A stretch of DNA of 64,000 nt from an uncultured Actinoplanes sp. (GTDB taxonomy: Bacteria; Actinomycetota; Actinomycetes; Mycobacteriales; Micromonosporaceae), in the NCBI RefSeq assembly GCF_934643405.1, contig NZ_CAKUCL010000003.1, positions 1 to 64,000 on the forward strand, read 5' to 3'. Within the stretch, counting starts at the first letter, position 1. Every line of letters begins with the position of its first letter. This document shows positions 52,609 through 60,699 of this stretch, in pieces. The notes below the pieces were generated by a model that saw only the letters and a list, made by a program, of their open reading frames with translations, was not told the origin of the DNA and searched no databases. The position numbers and the translations under genes were made by a program.

Positions 52609-52616
52609 TGGGCGCC

Positions 52617-54266
52617 ATGCAGGACGAGAGCGAGGCAGGATTTGCCGGCCTGGGGTTGCGGCCGGAACTGCTCAAGGCGTTGACCAGCCTCGGCTACGAG
52701 GAGCCGACGCCGATCCAGCGGGAGGCGATTCCTCCGCTGGTGGCCGGCAACGACCTGGTCGGGCAGGCGGCGACGGGCACCGGCAAGACGGCGGCCTTCG
52801 CCCTGCCCGTGCTCCAGGGGCTGACGACCGGCAAGCGGGATGCCGGTCCGGCCGCGCTCGTTCTGGTGCCGACCCGCGAACTGGCCGAGCAGGTGTCGCA
52901 GGCCGTCCACCGGTACGGTCGTGACCTGGGCGTCCGGGTGCTGCCGGTGTACGGCGGCCAGCCGATCGGGCGCCAGTTGCAGGCGTTGCAGCGCGGCGTG
53001 GACGTCGTGGTCGGCACACCCGGACGGGTGCTCGACCACATCGAGCGCGAGACGCTGCGGCTCGGCGACGTCCGTACGGTCGTGCTCGACGAGGCCGACG
53101 AGATGCTCGACATGGGGTTCGCCGAGGACATCGAGGCGATCCTGGCCGAGACCCCGGACGACCGGCAGACGGTGCTCTTCTCCGCGACCATGCCGCCCCG
53201 GATCGACAGCATCGCCCGGCGCCACCTGCGTGAGCCGGTGCGGATCACGATGGGTCGCAAGACCGTCGCGCCGGGCGAGATCCCGCTGGTGCGGCAGAGC
53301 GCGTACATGGTCGCCCGCGCGCACCGGCCGGCCGCCCTCGGACGGATCCTGGACGTGGAGGCCCCGGCGGCGGCGATCGTCTTCTGCCGTACCCGGGAAG
53401 AGGTCGACCAGGTCACCGAGACGCTGAACGGGCGCGGGTACCGCGCCGAGGCGTTGCACGGCGGGATGAGCCAGGACCAGCGCGACCGGGTGATGGGCCG
53501 GCTGCGCGGCGGCAGCACCGAGCTGCTGGTGGCGACCGACGTGGCGGCCCGGGGCCTGGACGTCGAGCAGCTGACCCACGTCATCAACTTCAACGTGCCC
53601 TCGGCGCCGGAGGCGTACGTGCACCGCATCGGCCGGGTGGGCCGGGCCGGTCGCGAGGGCTGCGCCATCACCCTGGCGGAACCGCGGGAACAGCGGATGC
53701 TCAAGGCCATCGAGCGGCTCACCGGGCAGCGGATCACCCTGGAGAAACTGCCGACGGTCACGGACCTGCGGGCCCGGCGGCTGGAGCTGACCCGTACGGC
53801 GTTGCAGGCGAGCCTGGAGGACGACGACCTGGAGCGGTTCCGGGTCGTGCTGGACTCGCTCACCGACGAGTTCGACGTGGAGGATGTGGCGCTCGCGGCG
53901 GTCAAGCTGCTGCACGAGGCGGCCGGCGGGGACGTCGACGAGGAGGAGATCCCGTCGCCGGTGGCGGCGCCCGCCCGGCGCGAGCAGCGGCCGGGCCGGG
54001 GCGGACGTGACCGTTCGGACGCGGGCGTGACCCGCTTGTTCTTCGGCATCGGCCGGCGGGCCGGGCTGCGCCCGCAGGACCTGGTCGGTGCGATCGCCGG
54101 CGAGGCGGGGCTCAACGCGCGCGAGATCGGCGCGATCCAGATCACCGACCGGTTCTCGCTGGTCGAGGTCCCCGATTCGGCGGCCGACCGGGTCATCGCG
54201 GCCATGCAGCGCAGCACGATCCGGGGCCGCCGCCCGACGGTGCGCCGGGAGCGCTTCTCCCGCTGA
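52617..54266 (+). CDS. deaD: DEAD-box RNA helicase with DbpA-type RNA-binding domain
   Basis: The 549-residue protein has all helicase motifs in order: Q-motif region GYEEPTPIQREAI, ATGTGKT (about 53-59), PTREL, GTPGR, DEAD, SAT, then domain 2 with ARGLD and HRIGRVGRAG. The C-terminus carries a DbpA-like RNA-binding domain (RLFFGIGRRAGLRPQDLVGAIAGEAGLNAREIGAIQITDRFSLVEV). This is the CsdA/DeaD layout, for ribosome assembly and RNA remodelling, often in cold. The ATG at 52617 is favoured over a GTG three codons before it because of the -10 spacing. Confidence 0.93.
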   Translation: MQDESEAGFAGLGLRPELLKALTSLGYEEPTPIQREAIPPLVAGNDLVGQAATGTGKTAAFALPVLQGLTTGKRDAGPAALVLVPTRELAEQVSQAVHRYGRDLGVRVLPVYGGQPIGRQLQALQRGVDVVVGTPGRVLDHIERETLRLGDVRTVVLDEADEMLDMGFAEDIEAILAETPDDRQTVLFSATMPPRIDSIARRHLREPVRITMGRKTVAPGEIPLVRQSAYMVARAHRPAALGRILDVEAPAAAIVFCRTREEVDQVTETLNGRGYRAEALHGGMSQDQRDRVMGRLRGGSTELLVATDVAARGLDVEQLTHVINFNVPSAPEAYVHRIGRVGRAGREGCAITLAEPREQRMLKAIERLTGQRITLEKLPTVTDLRARRLELTRTALQASLEDDDLERFRVVLDSLTDEFDVEDVALAAVKLLHEAAGGDVDEEEIPSPVAAPARREQRPGRGGRDRSDAGVTRLFFGIGRRAGLRPQDLVGAIAGEAGLNAREIGAIQITDRFSLVEVPDSAADRVIAAMQRSTIRGRRPTVRRERFSR

Positions 54267-54298
54267 CCCGCCCGGCCCGCGCCGGTTTCCGCCGCGGG

Positions 54299-55348
54299 TC
54301 AGGCCGCCGGGGTGGATGCCGGCACTTCGCGGGGCGCGGGCGCGATCGCCGTCGACTCGCGGACCACCAGCTCCGGCCGGAACAGGTACTCCGAGTGCGG
54401 CGCGCCGTGGCCGTTGATCTCGTCCACCAGGGACTGGACCGCGGCCACGGCCATCGCGGCCACCGGCTGGCGCAACGTCGTCAGCGGCGGGTCGGTGAAG
54501 GCGATCAGCGGCGAGTCGTCGAAGCCGATCACCGAAAAATCTTGCGGGACTTGCAGCCCTCGGCGGCGGGCGGCCCGGATCGCGCCCAGCGCCATCAGGT
54601 CGGAACCGCACACCACGGCGGTCACGCCGCGGGCCAGCAGGCGGTCGGCGGCCACCTCGCCGCCCTCCACGCCGAACAGGGTCAACGACACCAGACTGTC
54701 CACATCGGCGTCCGAGGCGCCCGCAACGCGCTTCATCGCCGCGCGGAAGCCCTCCAGGCGGCGCTGGGTGGAGATGAAGCGGTTCGGACCGGAGATCATG
54801 CCGATCCGGCGGTGGCCCAGCGAGACCAGGTGGGTCACGGCCAGGTCGCCGGCCGAGCGCTCGTCGCAGGACACGAACGGCGCCTCGATGCCCTCGGTGA
54901 ACCCGTTCACCAGGACGATCGGCAGAGGGCGGTCGAGCAGGCGCTGGTAGCGCTGCTTGTCGGCGGTGGTGTCGGCCGACAGGCCGGAGACGAAGACGAT
55001 GCCGGAGACCTGGCGGTCCAGCAGCATCTCCACGTACTCGTCCTCGGTCACGCCGCCGGGCGTCTGCGTGCACAGCACCGGGGTGTATCCCTGCTGGGCC
55101 AGCGTCGACTCGATGGCCTGCGCGAAGGCCGGGAAGATCGGGTTCTCCAGCTCGGGCACGACCAGGCCGACCAGGCCCGCGCTGCGCTTGCGCAGGCGTT
55201 CCGGGCGCTCGTAGCCCAGGACGTCGAGCGCCGTCAGAACCGCCTGCCGGGTCTCGTGCGAGACGCCCGGCCGATCGTTGATGACACGCGACACCGTCGC
55301 CTCACTGACCTGGGCCTGCCGGGCGATGTCGGCCATCCGTGCGCGCAT
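54299..55348 (-). CDS. LacI-family transcriptional regulator
   Basis: This 349-residue repressor has an N-terminal helix-turn-helix and hinge (MADIARQAQVSEATVSRVINDRPGVSHETRQAVLTALDVLGY) and a periplasmic-binding-protein-like sensor domain (VGLVVPELENPIFPAFAQAIESTLAQQGY, GHRRIGMISG, GVTAVVCGSDLMALGAIRAARRRGLQVPQDFSVIGFDDSPLIAFTDPPLTTLRQP). It should release DNA when a sugar binds. No sugar operon is adjacent. A perfect palindrome 27 bp before its start suggests autoregulation. Confidence 0.92.
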   Translation of the reverse strand: MRARMADIARQAQVSEATVSRVINDRPGVSHETRQAVLTALDVLGYERPERLRKRSAGLVGLVVPELENPIFPAFAQAIESTLAQQGYTPVLCTQTPGGVTEDEYVEMLLDRQVSGIVFVSGLSADTTADKQRYQRLLDRPLPIVLVNGFTEGIEAPFVSCDERSAGDLAVTHLVSLGHRRIGMISGPNRFISTQRRLEGFRAAMKRVAGASDADVDSLVSLTLFGVEGGEVAADRLLARGVTAVVCGSDLMALGAIRAARRRGLQVPQDFSVIGFDDSPLIAFTDPPLTTLRQPVAAMAVAAVQSLVDEINGHGAPHSEYLFRPELVVRESTAIAPAPREVPASTPAA

Positions 55349-55374
55349 GGGCCAACTCTAGTGCCGCCGTGGTC

Positions 55375-55390
55375 ATGGAAGTCCTTCCAT
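55375..55390. promoter_or_regulatory. LacI-type palindrome upstream of the repressor gene
   Basis: ATGGAAG-TC-CTTCCAT has perfect 7-bp arms and a 2-nt centre, close in style to known LacI-family operators (TGGAA..TTCCA). It lies 27 nt before the repressor start. It differs from the GH3 operator near 21.97 kb, so this protein is probably not the GH3 repressor. No other signal is seen in the gap 55391-55523. Confidence 0.55.
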
Positions 55391-55523
55391 TCACCGCAAG
55401 CGTCGCTTGACGCCGTGGGCCCTCGTGGCCGGCGTCGCGGTGTACCTGGCCTGGGCGACTCTCATGACGCCGTCGCCGGTCTCCCGCCGCCGTGGGCGCA
55501 ACCTGCCGGGCCGGCGGGGTGGC

Positions 55524-55880
55524 TCAGCGGCGGGCCAGCCGGCGCTCTCCGCCCATACCGGGCTGGTACGGCAGGTTGTAATGCGAGAACACCTGGGGCT
55601 CGTCGGCGGCGGTGAGCTCTCCGTCGACGTCGATGGTCGGCGCGTCACCGACGAGCTTCTTGTCATGCCGTACGCGCACCGCGCTGGGCGACACGGTGGC
55701 CCCGGCCAGCGGGACGAACGCGAGCCGATGCCGGCCGATCATGCCGACGCGTACCGTGGCGAAGGCCGGCTCGTCCGTCGCCGTGTCGACGTACACCGCC
55801 TCCAAGTCGCCGATCTTGTTGCCGTCCGGGTCGATGACCTTCTCGCCGCGCCAGTCGCGCAGGTTCTCAGCGGGGAACAT
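55524..55880 (-). CDS. PRC-barrel domain protein
   Basis: The 118-residue protein starts NLRDWRGEKVIDPDGNKIGDLEAVYVDTATDEPAFATVRVGMIGRHRLAFVPLAGATVS, a standard PRC-barrel beta domain, and ends with a short tail. Relatives bind RNA or cofactors or appear in stress-response clusters. The ATG at 55880 begins the domain; no Shine-Dalgarno sequence precedes it, so the message may be leaderless. Its role here is unknown. Confidence 0.8.
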   Translation of the reverse strand: MFPAENLRDWRGEKVIDPDGNKIGDLEAVYVDTATDEPAFATVRVGMIGRHRLAFVPLAGATVSPSAVRVRHDKKLVGDAPTIDVDGELTAADEPQVFSHYNLPYQPGMGGERRLARR

Positions 55881-55992
55881 GCAGGCCGGATGCCCGGAAC
55901 TGGCGTCCGGAAACGCCCCGGGCGGTAATCCGCCCCTCGGTTGACCCCGGGCACGCCCGCCGCGATCCCGGCGGACCGGCCTAGCATGAGCC

Positions 55993-56235
55993 GTGCCCGA
56001 GGACTCGATCGCTGACGAACAGCTCGCGGCGCTGCTGCGAGCCGCGGCGGCTCGCCCCGCCGAGGGCGAACCGGACGTGGAGACGTTACGTGCCGCGGCC
56101 CGCGAGCGCGCCGCGGCACGACCGTCGTCTACCTGCACGGAGGAGGCTTCGTGCTGGGAGATCTCGACACCCACGACGCGCAGGCGAGGCGGCTCGCCGC
56201 GCTTTGCTGCCCGGCGTTTGCGGGCATGATGGCCG
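55993..56235 (+). pseudogene. HSL-type alpha/beta hydrolase remnant
   Basis: The N-terminal piece (PEDSIADEQLAALLRAAAARPAEGEPDVETLRAAARER) looks like the start of an esterase of the hormone-sensitive-lipase group. After about 35 codons the frame changes. At 56121 a second frame reads TVVYLHGGGFVLGDLDTHDAQARRLAAL, which is the oxyanion-hole HGGG motif of that family. The sequence between and nearly all of the catalytic half (GDSAGG serine, Asp, His) are gone. It is therefore a broken gene cut on both sides, next to the VOC gene. Confidence 0.7.
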
Positions 56236-56256
56236 GGGAGCGGGGAGGAGAGTTCG

Positions 56257-56979
56257 ATGATCGGCACGTTGCGGACGGTGGTGCTCGACGCACCCGACAT
56301 CCGGCGGCTCGCCGGCTTCTACGGCGCGCTCGGCGGGTGGACCGAGCATTACGCGGACGATGAGTGGATCACGATGGTGACCGGGGACGGGTGGCGCGTC
56401 GCCGTCCAGCGCAGCCTCGACCACGTGCCGCCGCGGTGGCCCGATCCGGCGTTCCCGCAGCAGGCGCACCTCGACCTGCGCGTGCCCGACCTCGAGGCGG
56501 CCGCCGCGAAGGCGGTTGGGCTCGGCGCGGAGCTGCTGCGCAGGAACGAGAGCTGGTACACGCTGGCCGACCCGGCCGGGCACCCGTTCGACCTGTGCCG
56601 GTACCCGCAGAGGCAGGACACCACGGTCATGGGCGTGATGCTCGACTGCCCGGACGCCAAGGGCCTGAGCACCTTCTACGCGGAGCTGCTCGGCAAGCCC
56701 GTCACCTACGAGGGCGACGGCATGGCGATGATCGGCGAGGACGGGGCGCAGCCGGTGTTGTTCCAGCAGATCGGCGACTATCAGGCGCCGCGGTGGCCCG
56801 ACCCGGCGTATCCGCAGCAGTTCCACCTCGACGTCACGGTCGGCGACGTGGAGGAGGCCGAGGCGGCGGTGCTCAGGATCGGCGCCACCTCGCTGGGAAG
56901 CGGCTCGGAGACCGGCGAGGACAAATGGCGGGTCTACGCCGACCCGGCCGGCAAGCCGTTCTGCCTCTGCTGGGACTAG
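56257..56979 (+). CDS. Two-domain VOC (glyoxalase-fold) protein
   Basis: This 240-residue protein has two VOC beta-alpha-beta units, each with the pattern of a glyoxalase-like domain. The first runs LRTVVLDAPDIRRLAGFYGALGGW to DPAGHPFDLCRY. The second runs VMGVMLDCPDAKGLSTFYAELLGKPV to DPAGKPFCLCWD. Both end with the DPAG(H/K)PF..LC signature. Duplicated units suit a monomeric metal-binding enzyme or a bleomycin-type resistance protein. GGAGGAG precedes the ATG at good distance. Its stop overlaps a truncated SRPBCC gene on the other strand. Confidence 0.85.
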   Translation: MIGTLRTVVLDAPDIRRLAGFYGALGGWTEHYADDEWITMVTGDGWRVAVQRSLDHVPPRWPDPAFPQQAHLDLRVPDLEAAAAKAVGLGAELLRRNESWYTLADPAGHPFDLCRYPQRQDTTVMGVMLDCPDAKGLSTFYAELLGKPVTYEGDGMAMIGEDGAQPVLFQQIGDYQAPRWPDPAYPQQFHLDVTVGDVEEAEAAVLRIGATSLGSGSETGEDKWRVYADPAGKPFCLCWD

Positions 56980-57122
56980 CGGGCGCCCTGCCACGGGCCG
57001 GACCAGCGGGCGGTGCGCCACGGGTCGGTGAGGCTCGCCCAGACGTCGGCGATGGGGGCGCGGAACGTCCGGGTCAGCACGAGGTCGTTGCCGGACAGCC
57101 GGCCGGTGGGTGTCGGGCTCAT
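56976..57122 (-). pseudogene. Truncated AHSA1/SRPBCC protein fragment
   Basis: The 48-codon frame encodes only the start of an AHSA1-type protein (VLTRTFRAPIADVWASLTDPWRTARWSGPW) and stops after QGAR, where intact relatives continue for about 100 more residues. The start ATG overlaps the stop of the permease gene by 4 nt, so it may still be translated. The 3' end has been replaced by the end of the VOC gene. Confidence 0.6.
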
Positions 57123-58105
57123 GCCGTCTCCTTCTGACGGGGGTCGCGCCGCTCGCGGCGGGTGCGGTAGACCTCGGTGTCCAGCGCGTCGAGGTGGTGC
57201 TGCCAGCCGGACGGACGCGTCAGCTGGCCCCGGACCACCCGCCCCGCGCCGCCGGCGTTCGCGCTGCGTGTGACCACTGTCGCGGTCGAGGCGACGAGGA
57301 TCGCCGCCGCGATGACGACCCCGACCAGAGCGGTCGGCAGGTCGAACAGCTTCAGCGCGCTGGCCAGCAGCACGATCACCAGCGCGGCACGGACCAGGCC
57401 GGCCGGCGCGCGCGAGGAGATGCGCGAGCCGATCAGCACGCCGGGGATGGAGCCGGCCAGGACGGCCGCGGCCAGGTCGAGGTGGAGGTCGCCGAACAGC
57501 GCGTGCCCGGCCGCGGCCGCCGCGACCAGCGGGATCGCCTGCACCAGGTCGGTGCCGACCAGGTCGTTGGCACGCAGCCGGGGGTACATCGCGAGCAGCG
57601 CCACGATGATCAGTGAGCCGGAGCCGACCGAGGTCAGACCCACGACGAGGCCGCCGAGTGCGCCCAGCAGCGCGGTGGGCAGCGGTTTCACCCGTACGGC
57701 GTGACTGGTGGACGCCGTGCCGTGCCGGCGCGTGGTCCACGACTTGAGCAGCAGGCCACCCGCCGCGAGCAGCAGCGCCACCCCCAGCGCGATCCGGATC
57801 GTCTGCTGCACGCTCTCGTCGTCGCCCAGCAGGCGCAGCAGGAGCACCCCGAGGAACGCGCTGGGGATGCTGCCCACGCACAGCCAGCGGACCAGCGCCC
57901 AGTTCACCGTGCCGCGGCGGGCGTGCACGAAGCCGCCGAACGGCTTCATCACCGCACTGGCCGCCAGGTCGCTCGACACCGCGGCGACCGGCGGGACACC
58001 GAAGACCAGCACCAGGATCGGCGTCATCAGAGCGCCGCCGCCCATGCCGGTCAGCCCGACCACGATGCCGACGCCGAGACCGGCGAGCGCCAGGGTGACA
58101 TCCAT
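57119..58105 (-). CDS. TauE/SafE-family membrane permease
   Basis: The 328-residue protein has about eight TM helices with the family pattern: LAGLGVGIVVGLTGMGGGALMTPILVLVFGVPPVAAVSSDLAASAVMKPFGGFVHARRG in the first half and GALGGLVVGLTSVGSGSLIIVALLAMYP at the start of the second. TauE/SafE proteins export sulfite, sulfoacetate or related small anions. The C-terminus has an extra cytoplasmic tail of about 40 residues ending in RDPRQKETA. Start ATG at 58105. A palindrome just upstream may hold its regulator. Confidence 0.87.
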   Translation of the reverse strand: MDVTLALAGLGVGIVVGLTGMGGGALMTPILVLVFGVPPVAAVSSDLAASAVMKPFGGFVHARRGTVNWALVRWLCVGSIPSAFLGVLLLRLLGDDESVQQTIRIALGVALLLAAGGLLLKSWTTRRHGTASTSHAVRVKPLPTALLGALGGLVVGLTSVGSGSLIIVALLAMYPRLRANDLVGTDLVQAIPLVAAAAAGHALFGDLHLDLAAAVLAGSIPGVLIGSRISSRAPAGLVRAALVIVLLASALKLFDLPTALVGVVIAAAILVASTATVVTRSANAGGAGRVVRGQLTRPSGWQHHLDALDTEVYRTRRERRDPRQKETA

Positions 58106-58135
58106 CGCCCGAGTCTGGGCGAGGATTCCCACCTT

Positions 58136-58154
58136 GTCCACTAAATCAGTGGAC
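58136..58154. promoter_or_regulatory. Inverted repeat upstream of the TauE-type gene
   Basis: GTCCACT-AAATC-AGTGGAC has perfect 7-bp arms and a 5-nt AT-rich centre, 31 nt before the permease start. The position and AT-rich surroundings suggest an operator at the promoter rather than a terminator. The decayed GGDEF-EAL gene ends 14 nt to the right, and a weak terminator role for that dead gene cannot be ruled out. Confidence 0.5.
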
Positions 58155-58167
58155 TTTGTCGAGTTTC

Positions 58168-58970
58168 CTAGGGGGTGAGATCGGCGGTCCTCAGCGGCGT
58201 GCCGAGCAGCAGGCCCACGTCGCCGGGCGGCATCGGGCGGGCGAAAGGGAAGCCCTGGGCGAAGCGGTAACCCACCTGGTGCGGGCGTCGTGCCTGGTCG
58301 GCGCTCTCCACGCCCTCGGCGACCGCGATGCGCAGGCCCTCGGTGATGCCGATCAGCCCGTCCACGATCACCGCCCGGGAGCTGGCCGCGGTGACCCCGT
58401 CGACGAACGACTTGTTCACCTTCAGGACCCGCACCGGCGTGTCGACCAGCAGGCGCAGCGACGACTGCCCGGTGCCGAAGTCGTCCAGCGCCACCCGCAT
58501 GCCCGGCTCGTGCAGCGCGTCCACGGCCCGTGAGCAGTGCCGCGGTCTGCTCGGTGGTGCGGCCGGGCAGCAGCAGGGTGAACTCGTCGCCGCCAAGCCG
58601 GGCCACCGTGTCGCCGGGCCGCAGCCGCTCGTGCAGGCGCCGGCTGACCGCGTTGAGCGGCGCGTCGCCCATGCCGTACCCGAGCCGGTCGTTGACACCT
58701 TGAAGTCGTCGAGGTCGAGCAGCGCCACGTGGACGGCTCGCCCGCCGCCAGCCGGGTGGTGAGCTGGTCGGTGAACAGCGCCCGGTTGGCGAGCCACCCG
58801 CGTCCGGCCCGGTGAGCGCGTCCACCATGTTGCTGATCACGGCCGGCCCGAGCAGGCCGCAGGCCGGCCCGAACTGACGCCGAAAGCGCCGGGTCGAGCC
58901 GGGCAGGCCGGCGCGCAGGCTCACCCGCAGGCAGGCGTACCCGGCCAGCAACGCCGGCGCCTGGGGCCAT
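58168..58970 (-). pseudogene. Frameshifted GGDEF-EAL protein remnant
   Basis: Pieces of a cyclic-di-GMP protein appear in order but in changing frames. First comes VDALTG, then in another frame LANRALFTDQLTTRLAAGE, then in a third HVALLDLDDFK. Back in the first frame follow GVNDRLGYGMGDAPLNAVSRRL and ARLGGDEFTLLLPG (the GGDEF motif). In the third frame comes VALDDFGTGQSSLRLL, VLKVNKSFVDGV and IAVAEGVES, the back half of an EAL domain. The front half with the EAL motif is missing, and at least four frameshifts are needed. It is inactive, unless the assembly is wrong here. Confidence 0.75.
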
Positions 58971-59005
58971 GAGCCGCCTATCGGCCGCCGCGGCGGCCAG
59001 TGAAG

Positions 59006-59019
59006 TTCGCCCAGGCGAA
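59006..59019. promoter_or_regulatory. 14-bp palindrome upstream of phoD
   Basis: TTCGCC-CA-GGCGAA is a palindrome with 6-bp arms, 51 nt before the phoD start, inside the gap to the GGDEF-EAL relic. It does not match the direct-repeat pattern of known PhoP boxes (GTTCACC), so phosphate control is only possible. Confidence 0.35.
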
Positions 59020-59070
59020 ATTTCGTCGCGGACCGGTCCGCTGCGCGACCCGGGCTGATACAAGGTGGGC

Positions 59071-60699
59071 ATGACTGTCACATCGAGCGTTGTCGACCGA
59101 AGGACCGTCCTGCGGCTCGCCGGTCTCACCGCCGGCGCGGGCGTCGCGACGGCCGCCCTGCCGGGTGCCGCCGACGCGGCCGCGGCCGATGTCTTCCAGC
59201 ACGGGGTCGCCTCGGGCGATCCGCTGCCCGGCGGCATTCTGCTGTGGACCCGGGTCACCCCCACCCCCGAGTCGGTGCCCGCCTCCGGAGCCGGACCGGT
59301 CGTCGCGGTCGACTGGCAGGTCGCCACCGACCCCTCGTTCGGCGTGGTCGTGCGCGGCGGCGCCGTCACCACCGGCCCGGAACGCGACCACACGGTGAAG
59401 GTGGACGTGAGCGGGCTCGAGCCGGCCACCACCTACTGGTACCGGTTCGGCCTGGCCGGCGTCTGGTCGCCGACGGGGCGCACGATGACCGCGCCGGACC
59501 CGGACGACGCGATCACGCGGCTGCGGATGGGCGTGGTCAGCTGCGCCAACTGGGAGGCCGGCTACTTCGCGGCGTACCGGCACCTGGCCGACCGGGGCGA
59601 TCTCAACCTGGTCGTGCACCTCGGCGACTACCTCTACGAGTACGCCACCGGGGAGTTCGACGCGGGCGGTACGGTCGTCCGCCGTACCCGCCCGGCGAAC
59701 GAGACGATCACCCTGGCCGACTACCGCACCCGCCACGCGCAGTACAAGACCGATCCCGATCTGCGCGGCCTGCACGCCTCGGTGCCGTGGATCATCACCT
59801 GGGACGACCACGAGGTCGCCAACGACATGTGGAGCGGCGGCGCGGAGAACCACACGCCGGGCACCGAGGGCGACTTCGCCGCGCGGGTGGCGGCGGCCCG
59901 GCAGGCCTACGGGGAGTGGATGCCGGTGCGGCTCGCCGAGGACGGGCAGATCTACCGGCGGCTGCGCTACGGCACCCTGTTCGAGCTGTCCATGCTGGAC
60001 CTGCGCACGTACCGGTCGGCGCAGGCCGGCGGCACCGAGGTGGACGACCCGGACCGGACGATCACCGGCGCGGCCCAGATGACCTGGCTGCTCGACGGGC
60101 TGGTCGGCTCGACGGCCGCCTGGAAACTGGTCGGCAACCCGGTGATGATCTCCCGGCTCGACGTGGGAGCCTTGCCGGCCTGGCTGCTCGGCCCGCTGGG
60201 CGCGCTGATCGGTGTGCCGCAGAACGGCCTGATCATCAACGGCGACCAGTGGGACGGCTACAACGCCGACCGCGAGCGGCTGGTGGACACGTTGCGGGCG
60301 CACGGCACGAAGGACGTGGTCTTCCTGACCGGCGACATCCACACGTCGTGGGCCAACGAGCTGACCACGCGCGACACCGGGCCGGGCAACCCGGCGGCCG
60401 CGGAATTCGTCATCCCGTCGGTCACGAGCGACAACGTCAACGACTTCTTGGGTACGGCACCGGGCGGTCCCCTGAGCATTCTGGCGGCGTCGTTGATACG
60501 CGCCACGAATCCGCACGTCAAATGGGTGGAAACCGATGGGCACGGATTTGGGGTGCTGGATATCACGAATGCGCGCTGCCGGATGGACTGGTATCACCTG
60601 GCCGATCGCACGAAGGTGTACTCGACAGCGAAATGGGTCCAGGGCTGGTCCGTCGGCCGTGGATCCTCGAAGATACGCAAGGAGGCAGCGCCTCGATGA
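59071..60699 (+). CDS. phoD: Tat-secreted alkaline phosphatase D (PhoD) family
   Basis: This 542-residue phosphodiesterase/monoesterase has a Tat signal (VVDRRTVLRLAGLTAGAGVATAAL) and the PhoD domain: VFQHGVASGDPLPGGILLWTR, RMGVVSCANWEAGYFAAYRHL, VVHLGDYLYEY, IITWDDHEVANDMW, FLTGDIHTSW and FVIPSVTS. The metal ligands (Asp in HLGDYLY, His in DDHE, His in GDIH) are present; the enzyme usually needs Ca and Fe. The ATG at 59071 is used, with an upstream GTG possible. It probably frees phosphate from extracellular phosphodiesters. Confidence 0.92.
   Translation: MTVTSSVVDRRTVLRLAGLTAGAGVATAALPGAADAAAADVFQHGVASGDPLPGGILLWTRVTPTPESVPASGAGPVVAVDWQVATDPSFGVVVRGGAVTTGPERDHTVKVDVSGLEPATTYWYRFGLAGVWSPTGRTMTAPDPDDAITRLRMGVVSCANWEAGYFAAYRHLADRGDLNLVVHLGDYLYEYATGEFDAGGTVVRRTRPANETITLADYRTRHAQYKTDPDLRGLHASVPWIITWDDHEVANDMWSGGAENHTPGTEGDFAARVAAARQAYGEWMPVRLAEDGQIYRRLRYGTLFELSMLDLRTYRSAQAGGTEVDDPDRTITGAAQMTWLLDGLVGSTAAWKLVGNPVMISRLDVGALPAWLLGPLGALIGVPQNGLIINGDQWDGYNADRERLVDTLRAHGTKDVVFLTGDIHTSWANELTTRDTGPGNPAAAEFVIPSVTSDNVNDFLGTAPGGPLSILAASLIRATNPHVKWVETDGHGFGVLDITNARCRMDWYHLADRTKVYSTAKWVQGWSVGRGSSKIRKEAAPR

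Noticed and set aside
52503..55073. An 856-codon minus-strand frame opposite the DEAD-box helicase
   Set aside because: It is antisense to an unmistakable helicase and shows only His/Arg/Gly-rich text.
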